Assembly (NCBI RefSeq): GCF_051106095.1
Contig: NC_135786.1
Location: forward strand, 87,890,001-87,954,000
DNA: 64,000 bases
DNA from: Pogona vitticeps
Lineage: Eukaryota; Chordata; Lepidosauria; Squamata; Agamidae
Reading direction: 5' to 3'
Positions 11,118-23,600 of this stretch are shown here, piece by piece. Positions within the stretch are counted from its first letter, which is position 1. Every line of letters starts with the position of its first letter. The notes below the pieces were generated by a model. That model worked only from the letters and a program-made list of their open reading frames with translations, made no database searches and was not told the origin of the DNA. A program made the translations under genes and the position numbers.

Positions 11118-12040
11118 ACAACCACTCTGCTGAAGACCTCCAACAACTCATGAATCATTTTAGCAAGGTCTGCCAAGACTTTGGACTAACTATCAGCCTG
11201 AAGAAAACACAAGTCATATTACCATCTCCATGCAAGAATTGGAGGTTGTCCATGAATTTGTGTACCTTGGCTCAACCATCTCTGACACCCTTTCCCTAGA
11301 CGTCGAGCTGGATAGACGCATTGGCAAAGCAGCTACCATGTTCTCAAGACTCACAAAAAGAGTATGGCTCAATAAGAAGCTGACAGCATACACCAAGATC
11401 CAGGTCTATAGAGCCTGTGTCCTGAGCACACTCCTGTACTGCAGTGAGTCCTGGACCCTTTGTGCACAGCAGGAGAGGAAGCTGAACACATTCCATATGC
11501 GCTGCCTCCGACGTATTTTTGGTATCACCTGGCAGGACAAAGTTCCAAATAGAGTAGTCCTAGATTGAGCTGGAATTTTTAGCATGTATACACTACTGAA
11601 ACAGCGACGCCTACGTTGGCTCGGGCATGTTGTGAGAATGGCTGATGGTCGGATTCCAAAGGATCTCCTGTATGGAGAACTAGTGCAGGGAAATCGCCCC
11701 AGAGGGAGACCACAGCTGCGATACAAGGATATCTGCAAGCGGGATTTGAAGGCCTTGGAAATGGATCTCAACAGATGGGAAACCCTGACATCTGAGCATT
11801 CAGCCTGGAGGCATGTGGTGCATCACGGCCTCTCCCACTTTGAAGAGACCCTTGCCCAGCAGGCTGAGGCAAAGAGGCAGTCACGAAAGCAGCAAAATCA
11901 GGGAGCTAGACGGGGTACAGATTGTACTTGTCCTAAGTGTGGAAGGGATTGTCACTCTCAAATTGGCCTTCTCAGCCACACTAGACGCTGTTCCAAGTCC
12001 TCCATGCAGAGCACGATACCATAGTCTCTCGAGACTGAAG
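11118..12040 (+). mobile_element. 5'-truncated non-LTR retrotransposon (LINE), RT C-terminal part
   Basis: Translated pieces read as the end of a reverse transcriptase: 'HEFVYLGSTISDTLSLD', 'RACVLSTLLYCSESWTLC', 'HMRCLRRIFGITWQDK', then 'RRLRWLGHVVRMADGRIPK' and a C-terminal zinc-finger-like C-x2-C-x12-H-x4-C motif (CPKCGRDCHSQIGLLSHTRRC region). The frame is interrupted near 11235 and 11567. The clade is uncertain; the terminal finger argues against BovB and L2, and a Vingi/Ingi-like or related clade is possible. It is a dead copy, not a host gene. Confidence 0.85.
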
Positions 12041-12099
12041 GATGCCTATAATGATGGTTTTAAAAAGCAATGTTCTCAAGCTCTTTCTAAATTAGCCTA

Positions 12100-13066
12100 C
12101 TGCCCTCAGGTGCAAGGAGGAGTACCCAGACAAAACGGAGGTCTTGAGGGTGGGTGGCCCTTCCATTAGTGGCATAGGTGACTCCCTCTCTTTTGGGGGG
12201 GACGATCCTTGCCGCAAAGAGTGAGGTCCGCAGCTTGGGGATACATCTGGACCTGGCGCTTACCATGGAAACCCAGGTGGCATCCGTGGTCCATTCCGCC
12301 TATTTCCATCTATGGCGGATTGCCGAGCTGCGACCATATCTTGATGGGGGGGCCCCTCACTGCTCTAGTCCATGTGCTCGTAATCTCAAGATTGGACCAT
12401 TGTAATGCACTCTACGTGGGGCTGCCTTTAAGGTTAACGCGGAAACTTCAAGGGGTTCAGAATGCGGCAGCCAGGCTTCTAAGTGGGGTGAGAAAATATC
12501 AGCATATCTTCCGCACTCGGGCTACCTTGCACTGGTTGCCTATCCACTTCTGTGTTGACTTTAAAGTGCTTATGATTACTTATAAAGCCCTAAAAGGTTT
12601 GGGACCTCAATATTTGGCAGATTGCCTTCTCCCACCCAGATCTACCCAAATCACCCGTCATAGCCAGCAGGAACAGCTGAGGGGCCTGATGTCGAGGGAG
12701 GCCCAGAAGGAAAAAACAAGGAACCGGGCCTTCTCGGCGGTGGCCCCTTGGCTGTGGAACACTATTCCAACCGAAATTCGGCTGGCACCCTCGCTGGGTG
12801 TTTTCAAAAGCAAGCTAAAAACTTGGCTATTTAAACAGGCCTTCCCTCCAGTCAATTAAGTGATTTCTATCTCTAGCTCTTTCTTTTTCTTTCTTCTTAT
12901 GGTATGCCATCTTGGCAATGTCTTGGTTGGTAATTATAACTGTAAATAACTGTAAATTTTTATGATTTTACATATGTATATATTGCTGTGTTTTATTTGT
13001 AAGCCGCCCCGAGTAGACATTGTCTAGAGGGGTGGGGTAAAAATCCAATAAATAAATAAATAAATA
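12100..13066 (+). mobile_element. L2-type LINE 3' fragment with (AATA)n tail
   Basis: Encodes the typical L2 RT tail: 'HLDLALTMETQVASVVHSA', 'LQGVQNAAARLLSGVRKYQH', 'LHWLPIHFCVDFKVLMITYK', 'NRAFSAVAPWLWNTIP', ending about 12859. The 3' UTR has the squamate 'gtaagccgccccgagt' end and an AATA microsatellite. A frame change lies near 12350. It directly follows the previous LINE in the same orientation. Confidence 0.85.
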
Positions 13067-14564
13067 CTGATTGGCTGCCCCTCTTGAAGGTGACTCTCAG
13101 TTGGCTTTTGTATGGGGAACAGAGGAGGGGCTGCCATCTTGTATTTTCCCTCAGGCTGCAAAATGTCAAGGGCCAGCTCTGCCTTCCTGAAAATCCATGT
13201 GGATTACACACTCCAGCAAATTAGTATTCTTTTTCCCCACATGTCCATTATAGCGGAAAAGGCAGTGTGTTTATTGATAATCCCCTTAGGATCTTCAGTG
13301 CAGAGATGCCATTTGTAAGAATCTGGTTGCTCAACCTCTTTCGCATTTTGTAACCCGTCTGTCAGAAAAATTACTATCACCATCTCTGAAGCCCTTTTAG
13401 GTGTTGCCAAGGACTGAGCAACTTCATGCCTTCAGTACCTCCTGCAGACATGAAGGCGGGTTGCAAATATTAAGCACCACAGTCAAACTTTGTATTTTCA
13501 ACTCTGTCCTATTTCAGGAACCCACAGGTCAGAAGGTCTCCCAGCAAAAGCAGTCTCTGACGCAAAACCTGAAAAGAACACGCTCTGTTGGGCAGAAAAC
13601 CCTATTAAACCAGTACATGAAAATCACCAGTTGCAAGATCATCAACACCTCCACAGCAAAACAATGAAGAAAAAATTAAGAAAACAGCGTCAATCATCAT
13701 CCATTTATGTCACCAGTACCATTATAACTTATAATGCGTATAGCAGCTTTAACGTACGTATACACTATTTCACAGTGGCTGAGATCCTCTTCAGTCGATT
13801 TACACCACAAAAACGGCAAAATGTCATCATCTGGCAACAGGAATATTTAATTTAAATTAATTGAAAGCTTCCAGTCCCACTCCCCTTTAAGGTTCGGAGC
13901 TCCTTATGGTTCCCCTTTTTTCCTGAGGAAACCTTTGGGCCCTGAGGATGGGACAGTGTGTGTGTGTGAGTCTTTAAAGCAAAAAATACCACCCTCAGTC
14001 CTGATTCTGGAGGTGGCCATCTGGTGGTGATTTTTAACTATTAAAAGCCCCCTCCCCGGCTCCCAAAAGCTTCCCTATGGCAGAAAGGGGTCATAGGGAG
14101 CCTCAGAACCTGTAACAGGAGGATAGAAAGCTTTCAATTAATGTAAATTAAATATTCCCACTAACAGATAATAATGTTGTCTGGGTTATGTGGCATAAAT
14201 TTACTCGAGCAGGATTTCAGCCAAAATCTAGAATATTTGTCATAGTACCTTCCTTGCAAGGTTCTGAGCACCCCAATATTTTTTTTAAAAAAAGAACAGA
14301 GGTGGTATAAAAGAATAGGATACCATCTTGGATATACACTACTTCTGTTTCATTTTTTGTACCTTTTCAAGGAAATTTGCTCTTCTCCAAGTTCTATCAT
14401 CCTAATAGGGAGTAATATTAAGAATGGAGATTGGGACTAAGTTCTCTTGGCAGAATGTAGAAATTATTTGGCTTCTTTTTTAAAAAAAACTCTAGCTATG
14501 CAGGAGAAAAAAATTCAGGGACTTACAAAGCAGCATTAATTTCAGGTCACCCCACAGTAGACCA
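13067..14564. other. Intergenic with one fold-back repeat
   Basis: Apart from the inverted-repeat element at 13840-14159, nothing is recognised. ORFs at 13401-13855 are overlapping low-similarity frames taken as chance. Confidence 0.5.
13840..14159. mobile_element. Fold-back MITE, unclassified
   Basis: A left arm starting 'ggaatatttaatttaaatta' and running through 'attgaaagcttcc' to about 13930 is matched in reverse by the right arm ending at 14159 ('gctttcaattaatgtaaatt'). The arms are about 90 bases and diverged, around a GT-rich centre. No clear target duplication was found. Confidence 0.6.
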
Positions 14565-14985
14565 CTCCTTATTGATAGTTTTCCTCAACTGGCACTTACG
14601 ATTCAGCCAGAAAGAAAAGGGAAAGAATAAAAAGTTCAGTTTTTTTCACAGTCCTTCACAGATGGAAACAAACAATATTCTGTTGAAAAATATTAACTGG
14701 TTACATGAATAGAGCTTGTTAACTAGCTTCATCTGACTAATTGACTTGCTGACCAACTACATAGCTCTGTCTACAGACTCTCTGACTAAAAAGAGTGGGG
14801 AAAGAAGACTTGAGCAGAGAGGTATGGCTCTCTTCAAAATTCTGAGGCAGAGAGGAAACAATTGGTTATTGTTGGATTTATTGAAATCCAATTCACCCCA
14901 ATCCAAAAAGGCTCCTCTTAGCCAAAATCTCTCAAAGGCAACATATGAGGATGAAATAATTTCAACAGGTTCAGACAAAGAAATA
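14565..14985. repeat. Dispersed repeat, copy A
   Basis: Shares order and wording with 19170-19585: 'cctcaactggcactta', then 'gaaagaataaaa', 'ttcacag', 'ggaaacaaaca', 'actagcttcat', 'acatagctctgtctac', and 'tctctcaaa..catatgagg'. Both copies are in the same orientation 4.6 kb apart. The class is not determined; LTR-derived material is possible. Confidence 0.55.
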
Positions 14986-15129
14986 CAACGTTCAACTTTC
15001 TAATGAAATATGACTATGCAGAGTCCTTTATATACTATTTTACCCTATTGATTTAAAGGCAAAAGGTTTTATTAATAATGCTGCAATATGATCAACAGCT
15101 ACTATGTTGTTCTCTGCTATCCTCTCTGG

Positions 15130-15495
15130 TGCTGTGATCTTAGAAGTCGGGATGGCACACTGCACATCAGTAATCTTTCTCTCAGACCCACCATTTTCAC
15201 AGGTGTGATGGTGGGGACACAGGAGAGGGCCTTCTCTGTTCCTGCTTCCAAACTCTGGAACTCCTTCCTGTGGAAGGCCAGGCTGGCCCCATCTTTGCTG
15301 TCCTTCTCCAAGCAAAGACCTCTTTTTTCAAGCAGGCTGTCTGAGAGAGCTTTTGGCTGCCATTTTTGGTGCAGTATGTTGGATTCTTTTTAAAATATTT
15401 GTATACTTACTTTGTTTAGCTTTTACAATATTGTCTTTTAATTATGTAAGGCTCCCTGGGTCATTTTAAAGGAGAAAGGTGGGGTTAAAATATCC

Positions 15496-15526
<31 letters not shown>

Positions 15527-15527
15527 A
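15130..15527 (+). mobile_element. L2-type LINE 3' end
   Basis: Begins in the final coding stretch (GTQERAFSVPASKLWNSF) and continues through the typical 3' UTR (ttgtatacttac.., 'ctccctgggtcattttaaag', 'gagaaaggtgggg') to an AAATA tail at 15490-15527. Same subfamily as 28660-29178 and 31010-31197. Confidence 0.8.
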
Positions 15528-15765
15528 TTGAATTCCCAATTGCAGTTGTTCCTCTCTACTCCATAAATGAATGGAGGAAGGAAAAGCTGCTGCAGTTGGA
15601 TAAGAGCCATGGAGTAGCTGGGACATCTTGGCTCAGGCCCAATTTCAGCAGACTATGAGGGGACAAGCCTAGCAGATTTGGAAGAGCACCTTGATACTGC
15701 TCTACTTAGTTAAGTGTTAAAGGTTGTGTGTTAATATTGGCCTGTTAGCTTCAGAAGGACAAGAC

Positions 15766-15850
15766 TCACAGAATCATAGAATAACTGAGTTGGAAAGGGG
15801 CCTATAAGGCCATTCGATCCAACCCCCTGCTCAGTCCAGGAATCCAAATT
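15766..15850 (-). mobile_element. CR1 LINE 3' end fragment
   Basis: 'agaatcatagaataactgag', 'ttggaaaggggcc' and 'gatccaaccccctgc' are the reverse complement of the standard amniote CR1 3' end. A short 3'-anchored fragment. Confidence 0.75.
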
Positions 15851-15914
15851 AAGTCATCTGACATTAGTTTATCTCTGTCTTACTATTGCTCCAACACTGG
15901 CATCAAGGGGTGGG

Positions 15915-16012
15915 TATCGACTGATCCTCCAGAATTTGCTGGAACTGCAATTCCCATTTTCCCCTCACCATCAGCTATTCTGGCTAATCCTCATGGGAAC
16001 TGTAGTCTGGTA
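15915..16012. mobile_element. hAT-type MITE relic
   Basis: 'gctggaactgcaattcccat' and 'tcatgggaactgtagtctgg' form inverted halves 45 bases apart. Same class as 497-572. Confidence 0.5.
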
Positions 16013-17756
16013 ACATCTGTAAAGACACAAGACCTTCTGCTTCCAATCTACTGCTCTGCTTTTCTTCTTGAGAACTAAAATGGATTAACAGAGAATAAAC
16101 TGAGAACACTGCAGTGTCCCAGAGAAACATTTCACTTACATTTGTCATCGAGCTTAAAATACCAGCCAAAATCAAGGGACTTTCCAGAAAAATATGCACT
16201 CTCCTTTTTTTTATTTCTGTCTCAGACCAGCTCCCACAACCGGGAGCCTGTCCATAGTAGTATGGAGCCTTCCATACTGCACAGATCTGGACATCATGGT
16301 TGTGGATTTCTGCTCCGTTCCAACCCAGACTATGACCTTGAGTGTACCATAAAAAGTAATAGGCAAGGCTGTTGCTTTCCAAGTGATGCCAAGCAACAGC
16401 GTTTTCTACTTACGACATAGATTTGAGAGTCATTCTCTTGCTGCAGAGAACTGTAAGTATTCTGTTAGGGTCTTAATAATACTTAACAGGATTACCAGCA
16501 TCTGCACCAAGCTCCAGCTCCCATTATGCTTGTTTGTTTTGTTTTTTGGTGTAATAAATTGGCATAAATTTGAGGCACAGCAAAGTCTAAGCAGGCTCTA
16601 TGTGGCTGGTGGAAGGGATCCAGGGCAGGTCTGCATTTCAGCTCTAGCAAAGTAAAAGCTTCCTTGTGAACGTGTCTTCACTTTCCTGGATTGGCGTTGA
16701 GCCACAAGGGGCCACCCTCGTGCTGTAGCAAGACAAGCTACAGTATTAGAGAAACAGCAGTAAAAGGCTGTGCTAGATTATGTCAGTTTAAGAAGCACAG
16801 TGATGGATTCCTGGGCATTAAAAAGCACTGCCCCCTTTCGTTCCTTCTAAGATTACAAATTACTGGAAGAATTCTATGTTGTCATATTAGAGGCTAAGCA
16901 AGAAAAAAACAACCCATGAAGCCAGAACACCCAAACTTTCTTTTACCCCACCTGTTTCAGCCACAGAGTGCAAGAAGTACTTATCCATTCCTCTAGTACT
17001 GTCTCCAGTGTTGTGACTCACAACGTTACAAATCTCTCATTATATAGGAAAGCATATTGGCCCTTAGCCACTTTAGAATGCTTACAATGTTCTACACACT
17101 TTTGTACATTTTCTATAACTGCTCCCCCACAACATAGGGTGTGGACTGAATGATCTAACTCCTCTTAACATCAGCACCACACACTTGTGAGGCACTTGTA
17201 AGGATGACAGTTTACATCACATTGTATCTAAAAGAAGGGGGTAAAGAAGACGGCATGTTCAAACAGAGTTGACTGTTTAAATTACTTTCTAATACACACA
17301 CTCTGAGACTCCTTAATAGATTTAACAAAGGAGCTTGGTAGGCCAGGTCCAAAATTTGGGAAAGGTTATGGGGGGGATTTATAACTTCTCGTTTTCTCCC
17401 AGCCAGCTTGGACACTGGCCTAATAATTAGTAGATTTGAGGCCCTGCAGTTCAAAAAGGCCATTTATGACTTTGTGTCAGGATGCTTACTCTATAAGAAT
17501 ATGGTTAGGTTTACCACAACTATATAATTTAGTTTATTGAGAATATTTTTACCCTGCCTTTCTCCCAAACAGGACCTAAGGCAGCTTATGGTATTAAATG
17601 ACAAACAATGGAGAAGCTAAAAACGACAAATTATTACAAAATTAAAAATGAATTAGACAAATACATTAGAAACTTGTAGATAAAAGCAGTAGTTCAAGAG
17701 AGAGGAAGGTTGTTGGAGGGAGAATATTAGGTCAGAAAAAGGAGAAACTGCTGTTC
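16013..17756. other. Intergenic, nothing recognised
   Basis: AT-rich single-copy-looking sequence. ORFs on both strands overlap one another around 15984-16420 and match no family I know. No RNA gene structure is evident. Confidence 0.5.
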
Positions 17757-18020
17757 CAGGATATAGAAAATATAAGGCTCTTTATTCCAGTATAAAATGT
17801 CTGACGTGTTTTGTCCCATCAGCCTTCTCAAAGGGTTATATAACATAAAAAGAATTACGATGGGAACACTATAACTTACTAGGGACCACATCATATAAAT
17901 AAATTCATACATCCATAATTTTACAGCACCTCCATGAAATTCATAAAACTGTATTCTTATGTTAATTAATAATATTCGTGTCTAGAGTATTGCATCAATA
18001 TGTTAAAATTAGGATAGGTG
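17757..18020 (-). mobile_element. Penelope-like element terminal repeat, inverted copy
   Basis: Reverse complement of the tail at 18690-18955: both hold 'aagaaggctgat', 'cagacattttat/c' and 'actggaataaagagc'. Together with the plus-strand tail it brackets about 670 bases, a palindromic layout often seen for Penelope-like elements. Degraded fossil. Confidence 0.65.
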
Positions 18021-18465
18021 GACATTAAAAGAATATTTCATTTACTCTGTAGTCATAAATATTATCTATAAATACCATGTTTATTAAACTCTAATTAGTT
18101 ATTTTTCTATCTGGACTCTGACCAGTCCATTATACCAGTTCTAAGACAGAAGGGGGAAAGATACAATTCATATTTTCAAGCACAGCTGTTATTCTGGGTC
18201 ATGCTGTTATCATTTTAATTGCTGGTCTGCAAACACAGTGAAGTGAAAGAAGCACACATATAATTAAAGCAGGGGAAGAAAAGCTATCAATTTAATCCTT
18301 TAGGGACCAAAGGGTTTAATTTTATTATCTAGTCTTTTTCTCTCTAAAGCAGTGACTTGTCCTGCATTGTGTGAACAACTTCTCAAGTCCAAAATTGTAG
18401 ATCTCTTTCTGAATGACTATTTCCCATAAAATGCCCCACTAAGGGAGTTCCCAAGCTTTTATTTC

Positions 18466-18955
18466 ATGTATTACTGTGCTGTATACAGTACCTACTGTAA
18501 ATACACATGTAATATGACAAGTTTTGTAGATCATCAAAGTGACAGGAAGTACAGCTTAAGAGAATTCACCACATGTAATGCAAGTGGAGTAATATGTGCT
18601 ATTAAATGTCCCTGCAATAAAATTTATGTTAGGAAGACATATAAGGCCCTTAAGAAGTGTATAGGTGAACACCTTAGTACTGTAATATGCAAGTGTTCAC
18701 CTATCCTAACCTTAACATATTGATGCAATAGGCAATTGAGACAAGAATATTATTAATTAACATGAATACAGTTAAAAATTACAGATGTGCTATTGAATTA
18801 TGGATATATGAACCTATTTATATGATGTTGTCCCCAGTAAGTTATAATGTTGCAATTGTAATTCTCTTTATGTTGTAACCCTTGAAGAAGGCTGATAGGC
18901 CAAAACGTATCAGACATTTTACACTGGAATAAAGAGCACTATATTTTCTACATCC
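18466..18955 (+). mobile_element. Penelope-like element: GIY-YIG region and tail
   Basis: The ORF at 18466-18723 contains 'FTTCNASGVICAIKCPC' followed by 'NKIYV' and 'IGEHLS', the hallmark of the GIY-YIG endonuclease end of Penelope-like reverse transcriptases. The 3' tail (about 18870-18955) carries a hammerhead-like 'gaagaaggctgataggccaa' segment and ends near 'tacatcctggga'. The RT domain itself is absent. A broken fossil. Confidence 0.7.
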
Positions 18956-19169
18956 TGGGACTGTAGTTTCCCTTTTTTTAAAAACCTAATATTTCAGTGG
19001 ATGTATCAGTTCCTTCTGTTATTGGGAGAGGGAAAACACACAGAGTGTGTGAGGAAACTGGATGGTGCCTTTAATTAAAATAAAAAAAATAAACTTCCTC
19101 TATGCAGTAGATAAATGGCTCAATCAGGAACCTACAGAGCAGATTGAGCTACAAGTCTCCCTAAGTAAG

Positions 19170-19585
19170 ACCCCCTTTTTATTTGTTTGCTTACCTCAAC
19201 TGGCACTTATTGTCTCAGTCATTCACTCAGAGACTCCAGTAACAAGAAAGAATAAAATGTTCCTGTTTACTTACAGTTCTTCATAGACAGAAACAAACAT
19301 CATACAGTGTAAAAATGTTAACTTGTTAAATCTCTTAGTTTAACTGATTAGCTTCATTACTGACTAACTGACTAGTTACATAGCTGACAGAACACATCAC
19401 TCTGTCTACTTCAGATAGACTCCATTGCTAACACTGACAGGATGCTGACTGGAAAAAAGGTGGGGATAAGAATCTGAGGTACAGAGGATGTTACAGGGTG
19501 GACTGACATTCAACTCCAGTCCGGAAAAGTCCCTTCCATCCAATACCTCTCAAACGCATCATATGTAGGTTGCATTATATCCAAC
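19170..19585. repeat. Dispersed repeat, copy B
   Basis: Partner of 14565-14985 in the same orientation; see there for shared blocks. The flanking 19020-19170 and 19585-20190 stretches show nothing recognised. Confidence 0.55.
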
Positions 19586-20190
19586 ATTATATCCAACAGA
19601 AATTACTTTTCTTTTCCTTGCTGTTAGGAACAGAGGAGCTTGAGCTGCAATAAAAGATTGCCTTGCTATTAGCTGAAAGCACTTTGCTGAGACCATTTTA
19701 CTGTGAAACACACCAGGCCTGCCAACCCATACTTGCTCACAACTGAAGAGCCATCTGCTGGAGATTCTTTTCTGAGGCACACTATGGTTGCTGCAGCTTT
19801 CCTGGGGTACCTGTTGAAACCTTCTTCCATGATCCACCTGGAGGACACTAAGACCTGTGCACCTAATTACACATAATTGCTACTGCCTAACAAGACAACA
19901 ACCTGGCATCCTCCTGAGATGACTGTGAGGAAAGACTAAGGATGCAGAGCTTCTTCACCACGGTTGGATTTTGGGACAAGATGTTGTGTGTTGAGCTATT
20001 GTTGTGTCTGCTAAGGGAAGACAGCTACTCAAACATCAGAACTGGAGATCTCAATTCAAAACTGAATCACAGCACATCCCAAGATATTAAACCTCCTCCT
20101 GGATGTAGAACCAAGGGCTGCATGAGTGACTTATCAATGCAAAACAGCCAGAAACCCCCCCCCCCAAAAAAGGCAACATAAGGTATACAT

Positions 20191-20613
<423 letters not shown>

Positions 20614-20619
20614 TATACA

Positions 20620-23600
20620 TACTTTGACACTATTTCATATTACACTTTAAATGAAGTATTAGTTGACATTTCAAAATTAGGGCTTTCTGTTTGTCAGCTA
20701 TTTCAGAATCACTATATCCTGGAACACTGCAAGTCAGGAACAAGGATTATCTTCAATTATTTATACGAGCAAAGGAAGTGAGATGGCAAACAGCAGCAAA
20801 CATAAGTAAGGCATTCTTAAATCAGATGGATGCTCTTCTTTATAGCTCCAGGTTTACAGTTCTAGCTTCCCAAAGACTGTTGATGGGGATGTAAAGAGTG
20901 GGAAATGTACCAAGAGCTATGCTGTATAGAAGGCTACATTACATCATTTTATACGTATATTATTTTATAGCTCTTTATGTGGGTGGAGGACATAAGAGTC
21001 AATTCCTTTCCCATCTCTGCCTTCTACTTTCCTTTTTAAAAATTTCAGCTGACTCGGAGACATGTCACATCCCAATTTCTTTCATCTGTACACTCTGAGT
21101 AGCCATTCATACAAGACCCAACAAGGAAGAGTGGGGCCCCACCCGTTGTCCCTATCCCAAGCTCTGTGCCCCTGTTGGCTTGCTGGCCCTTCCCATCTTC
21201 GCACACTAGAGGGCTATAACTGCCTTTATGTGGGCATCTTCCCATGAGGTGTGGAATCCTCACAAGTGACATTTTCCTTCATGGGAGAATAGCAAAGATA
21301 GGGACAGTAGATGTAGCCCTCCTGGTCTGGATCACCGCAGTCTTTAGAAAACTCTTACTTGGTCTCTTAGCCCTGAAATGACGTCAACTGCTCTGCCACT
21401 TAGCATTTAGAAGCATTTGCTGACAGCGACTGATGCCTCAGAACAAGTATCAAGTTGTTAATCCACAAATAAGGGAGAACGGTTTCTTAACTGTTTTAAA
21501 AGTTTTATGTCCTTTTTGAAAATGATTATCTTCTGACCTTTATGATAATATGAGTAATCATCCATTATTGAATTCTATGCTCTTGAGCAAAGGGCTAAAG
21601 TATGTCATGACAACCCAACTGAAACATTACTTAGATGAAACCGATTGTCTTGAGAAGCCAACCTTGTTTTGGTCGTGTTGATCACTTTACAGAACACCCT
21701 GAGGCTGAACACAGAGGCCCAAATAATTCTAAAGTGGAGTGTGTTTTAGAGAAGCTCCAGGAATGGGCTGAATCCTCGTTTCAGGTATTTTTATCTTCTT
21801 GCTGTTCAAGTGAGGTGATGTTTTATTTATGGTTCCAATCAAGTTTGCCTTTCATTTGGTTATGTTCTCTTGGTATTGTTATTTATTTTTCTTCTGTTGT
21901 GGATTTTGCTCTTATTTTTGTAACTTGTTCCAGGTGGTTTGTGAAGGGAGTAGAGTATGACATTTTCTTGAACAAACAGAACATTAATCTGTTATTGCAC
22001 AGGACATATTTCCACAGCTACAGGCCTACTTAATAATGAAGAACACTCTCAGTTGCTTCCAGGCAGAAGAGATTAAATCTTGAAATTGCTCTTCCTCAAA
22101 AGTGGAATTTTGCAGAGGGTCCAGTTGTCCATCTTCAATTTGCAGTCCACTTAAATTTTCCTACCGCTTCCATTTTTTCTTCCCAGGGGAAAAAATCAAT
22201 TTAGGAGAGGGAAAATGAAAAGGTGCACAATACCTCCATATTTGTGTGTGTGTGTGTGCATGCGCACACGCAGGGAAGGCTCCCTTGGGAACAAGACAGC
22301 AGGAAACCCAATCTGTTGTCAAGACTGGGCCAGAGTTCCATCTCCCCAACATACATGGACACTAGAGAAGGTGCAAGCGCTGTAGGATACTGTGGTTGAG
22401 GAGGATGAGAAGGGAGGGGGAAGGATTAGAGAGGATTCCACCCCCACCCCCCAAAATTGATTTCCTGGTGCTGCACAGAGCCACGGAACACAGTTTTGGA
22501 AACTCTGTTGTAGGTGTGTGTGTGTGTCGGAACAAATATACTCATGGCCAATAAAGAGGATGCAATGAATGAGTCATTAGAAGGGGAGTTCCTTTAAAAG
22601 AGAAAATTACTGCCTCTTTCTAACAATCTGCATTTAGCAAATTAGCCAGCATTTGTTTTGTAATTGGTCTACTGAGAGATAGTATTGTTTTATTTGCATG
22701 TCTGATGTCTCAGACACATCTGCCTAAAATATCTGCATGCTTGGAGGGATAATTTTGTAAGAGTCAGCAATACTTATTTGCCTTGAGGTGTTATCTTCAG
22801 AGAATTAAACTATATCTACAAAACCATTAATTCTCAGGACAGAGCTAATTCCAGCCACCCACCAGAAAACTATTCAATAGTGTAGCTATAAAATATGCAC
22901 ACATACCCCACAAAAATATAGCTGAGGGAATCTGCAAAAACCCTTCATTTACTATTTTCACATATTTATTTGGGTCTCTTAGTGGAATTATCATTTCCTA
23001 CCAATTTGCCAGTCCCGATGGGAAACGTCCAGGAGATGCTACATCTTACATTTTCTTATTATGAATTCAAGCATCCTAATTATCTTGTTTTATGCTGATT
23101 AAAGTTCAATTTGAGTGAACTGAATTCGATTCGATTAGTTCAATGTGCATTTTATGATTCTGTTTGCTGTTAAATGTATGAATAATGCTTTAAAAAAATC
23201 CAAATACGTGAGAAAGAGAGCTCCATTTTAATTTCCAGTTTGAAGTTGGCCCATTTTGGTGCAAAGTATTTCTCAGCATTTTGATGTTGACATGTAGCCA
23301 AACAACAGGGTGCTGCTCTGACAACACAACTACAGCAGCCCTCAAGGGAGGGGATGGGGGCAACTTCAGAAAGCGCAGGAATCAATTACAGCCCCACAGC
23401 TCCTCTTTGTGTTGAGCTCTTTAAACCAGAACTTTTCGTTACTTCCAGGTGAAAAAAACACACATTTCCCTGTTAAAGCAAGGCCGGCAGGGTGTCTGGG
23501 ATTGAAGGGATGGGTGCTGAAGAATCATCTGCATTAGATATACCTAGATGCAGATTTCGAATGAGATCAAAACAATGATATACGGTACATCAGCCAGTGA

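Noticed and set aside
11230-12024. Two long ORFs (112 and 146 aa) as a possible host gene
   Set aside because: They read as the C-terminal part of a non-LTR reverse transcriptase with frame breaks, so they are a LINE fragment.
21635-22033. 132-aa ORF as a gene
   Set aside because: No recognised motif, no promoter or splice context, and unremarkable composition for an open frame of that length in 64 kb.
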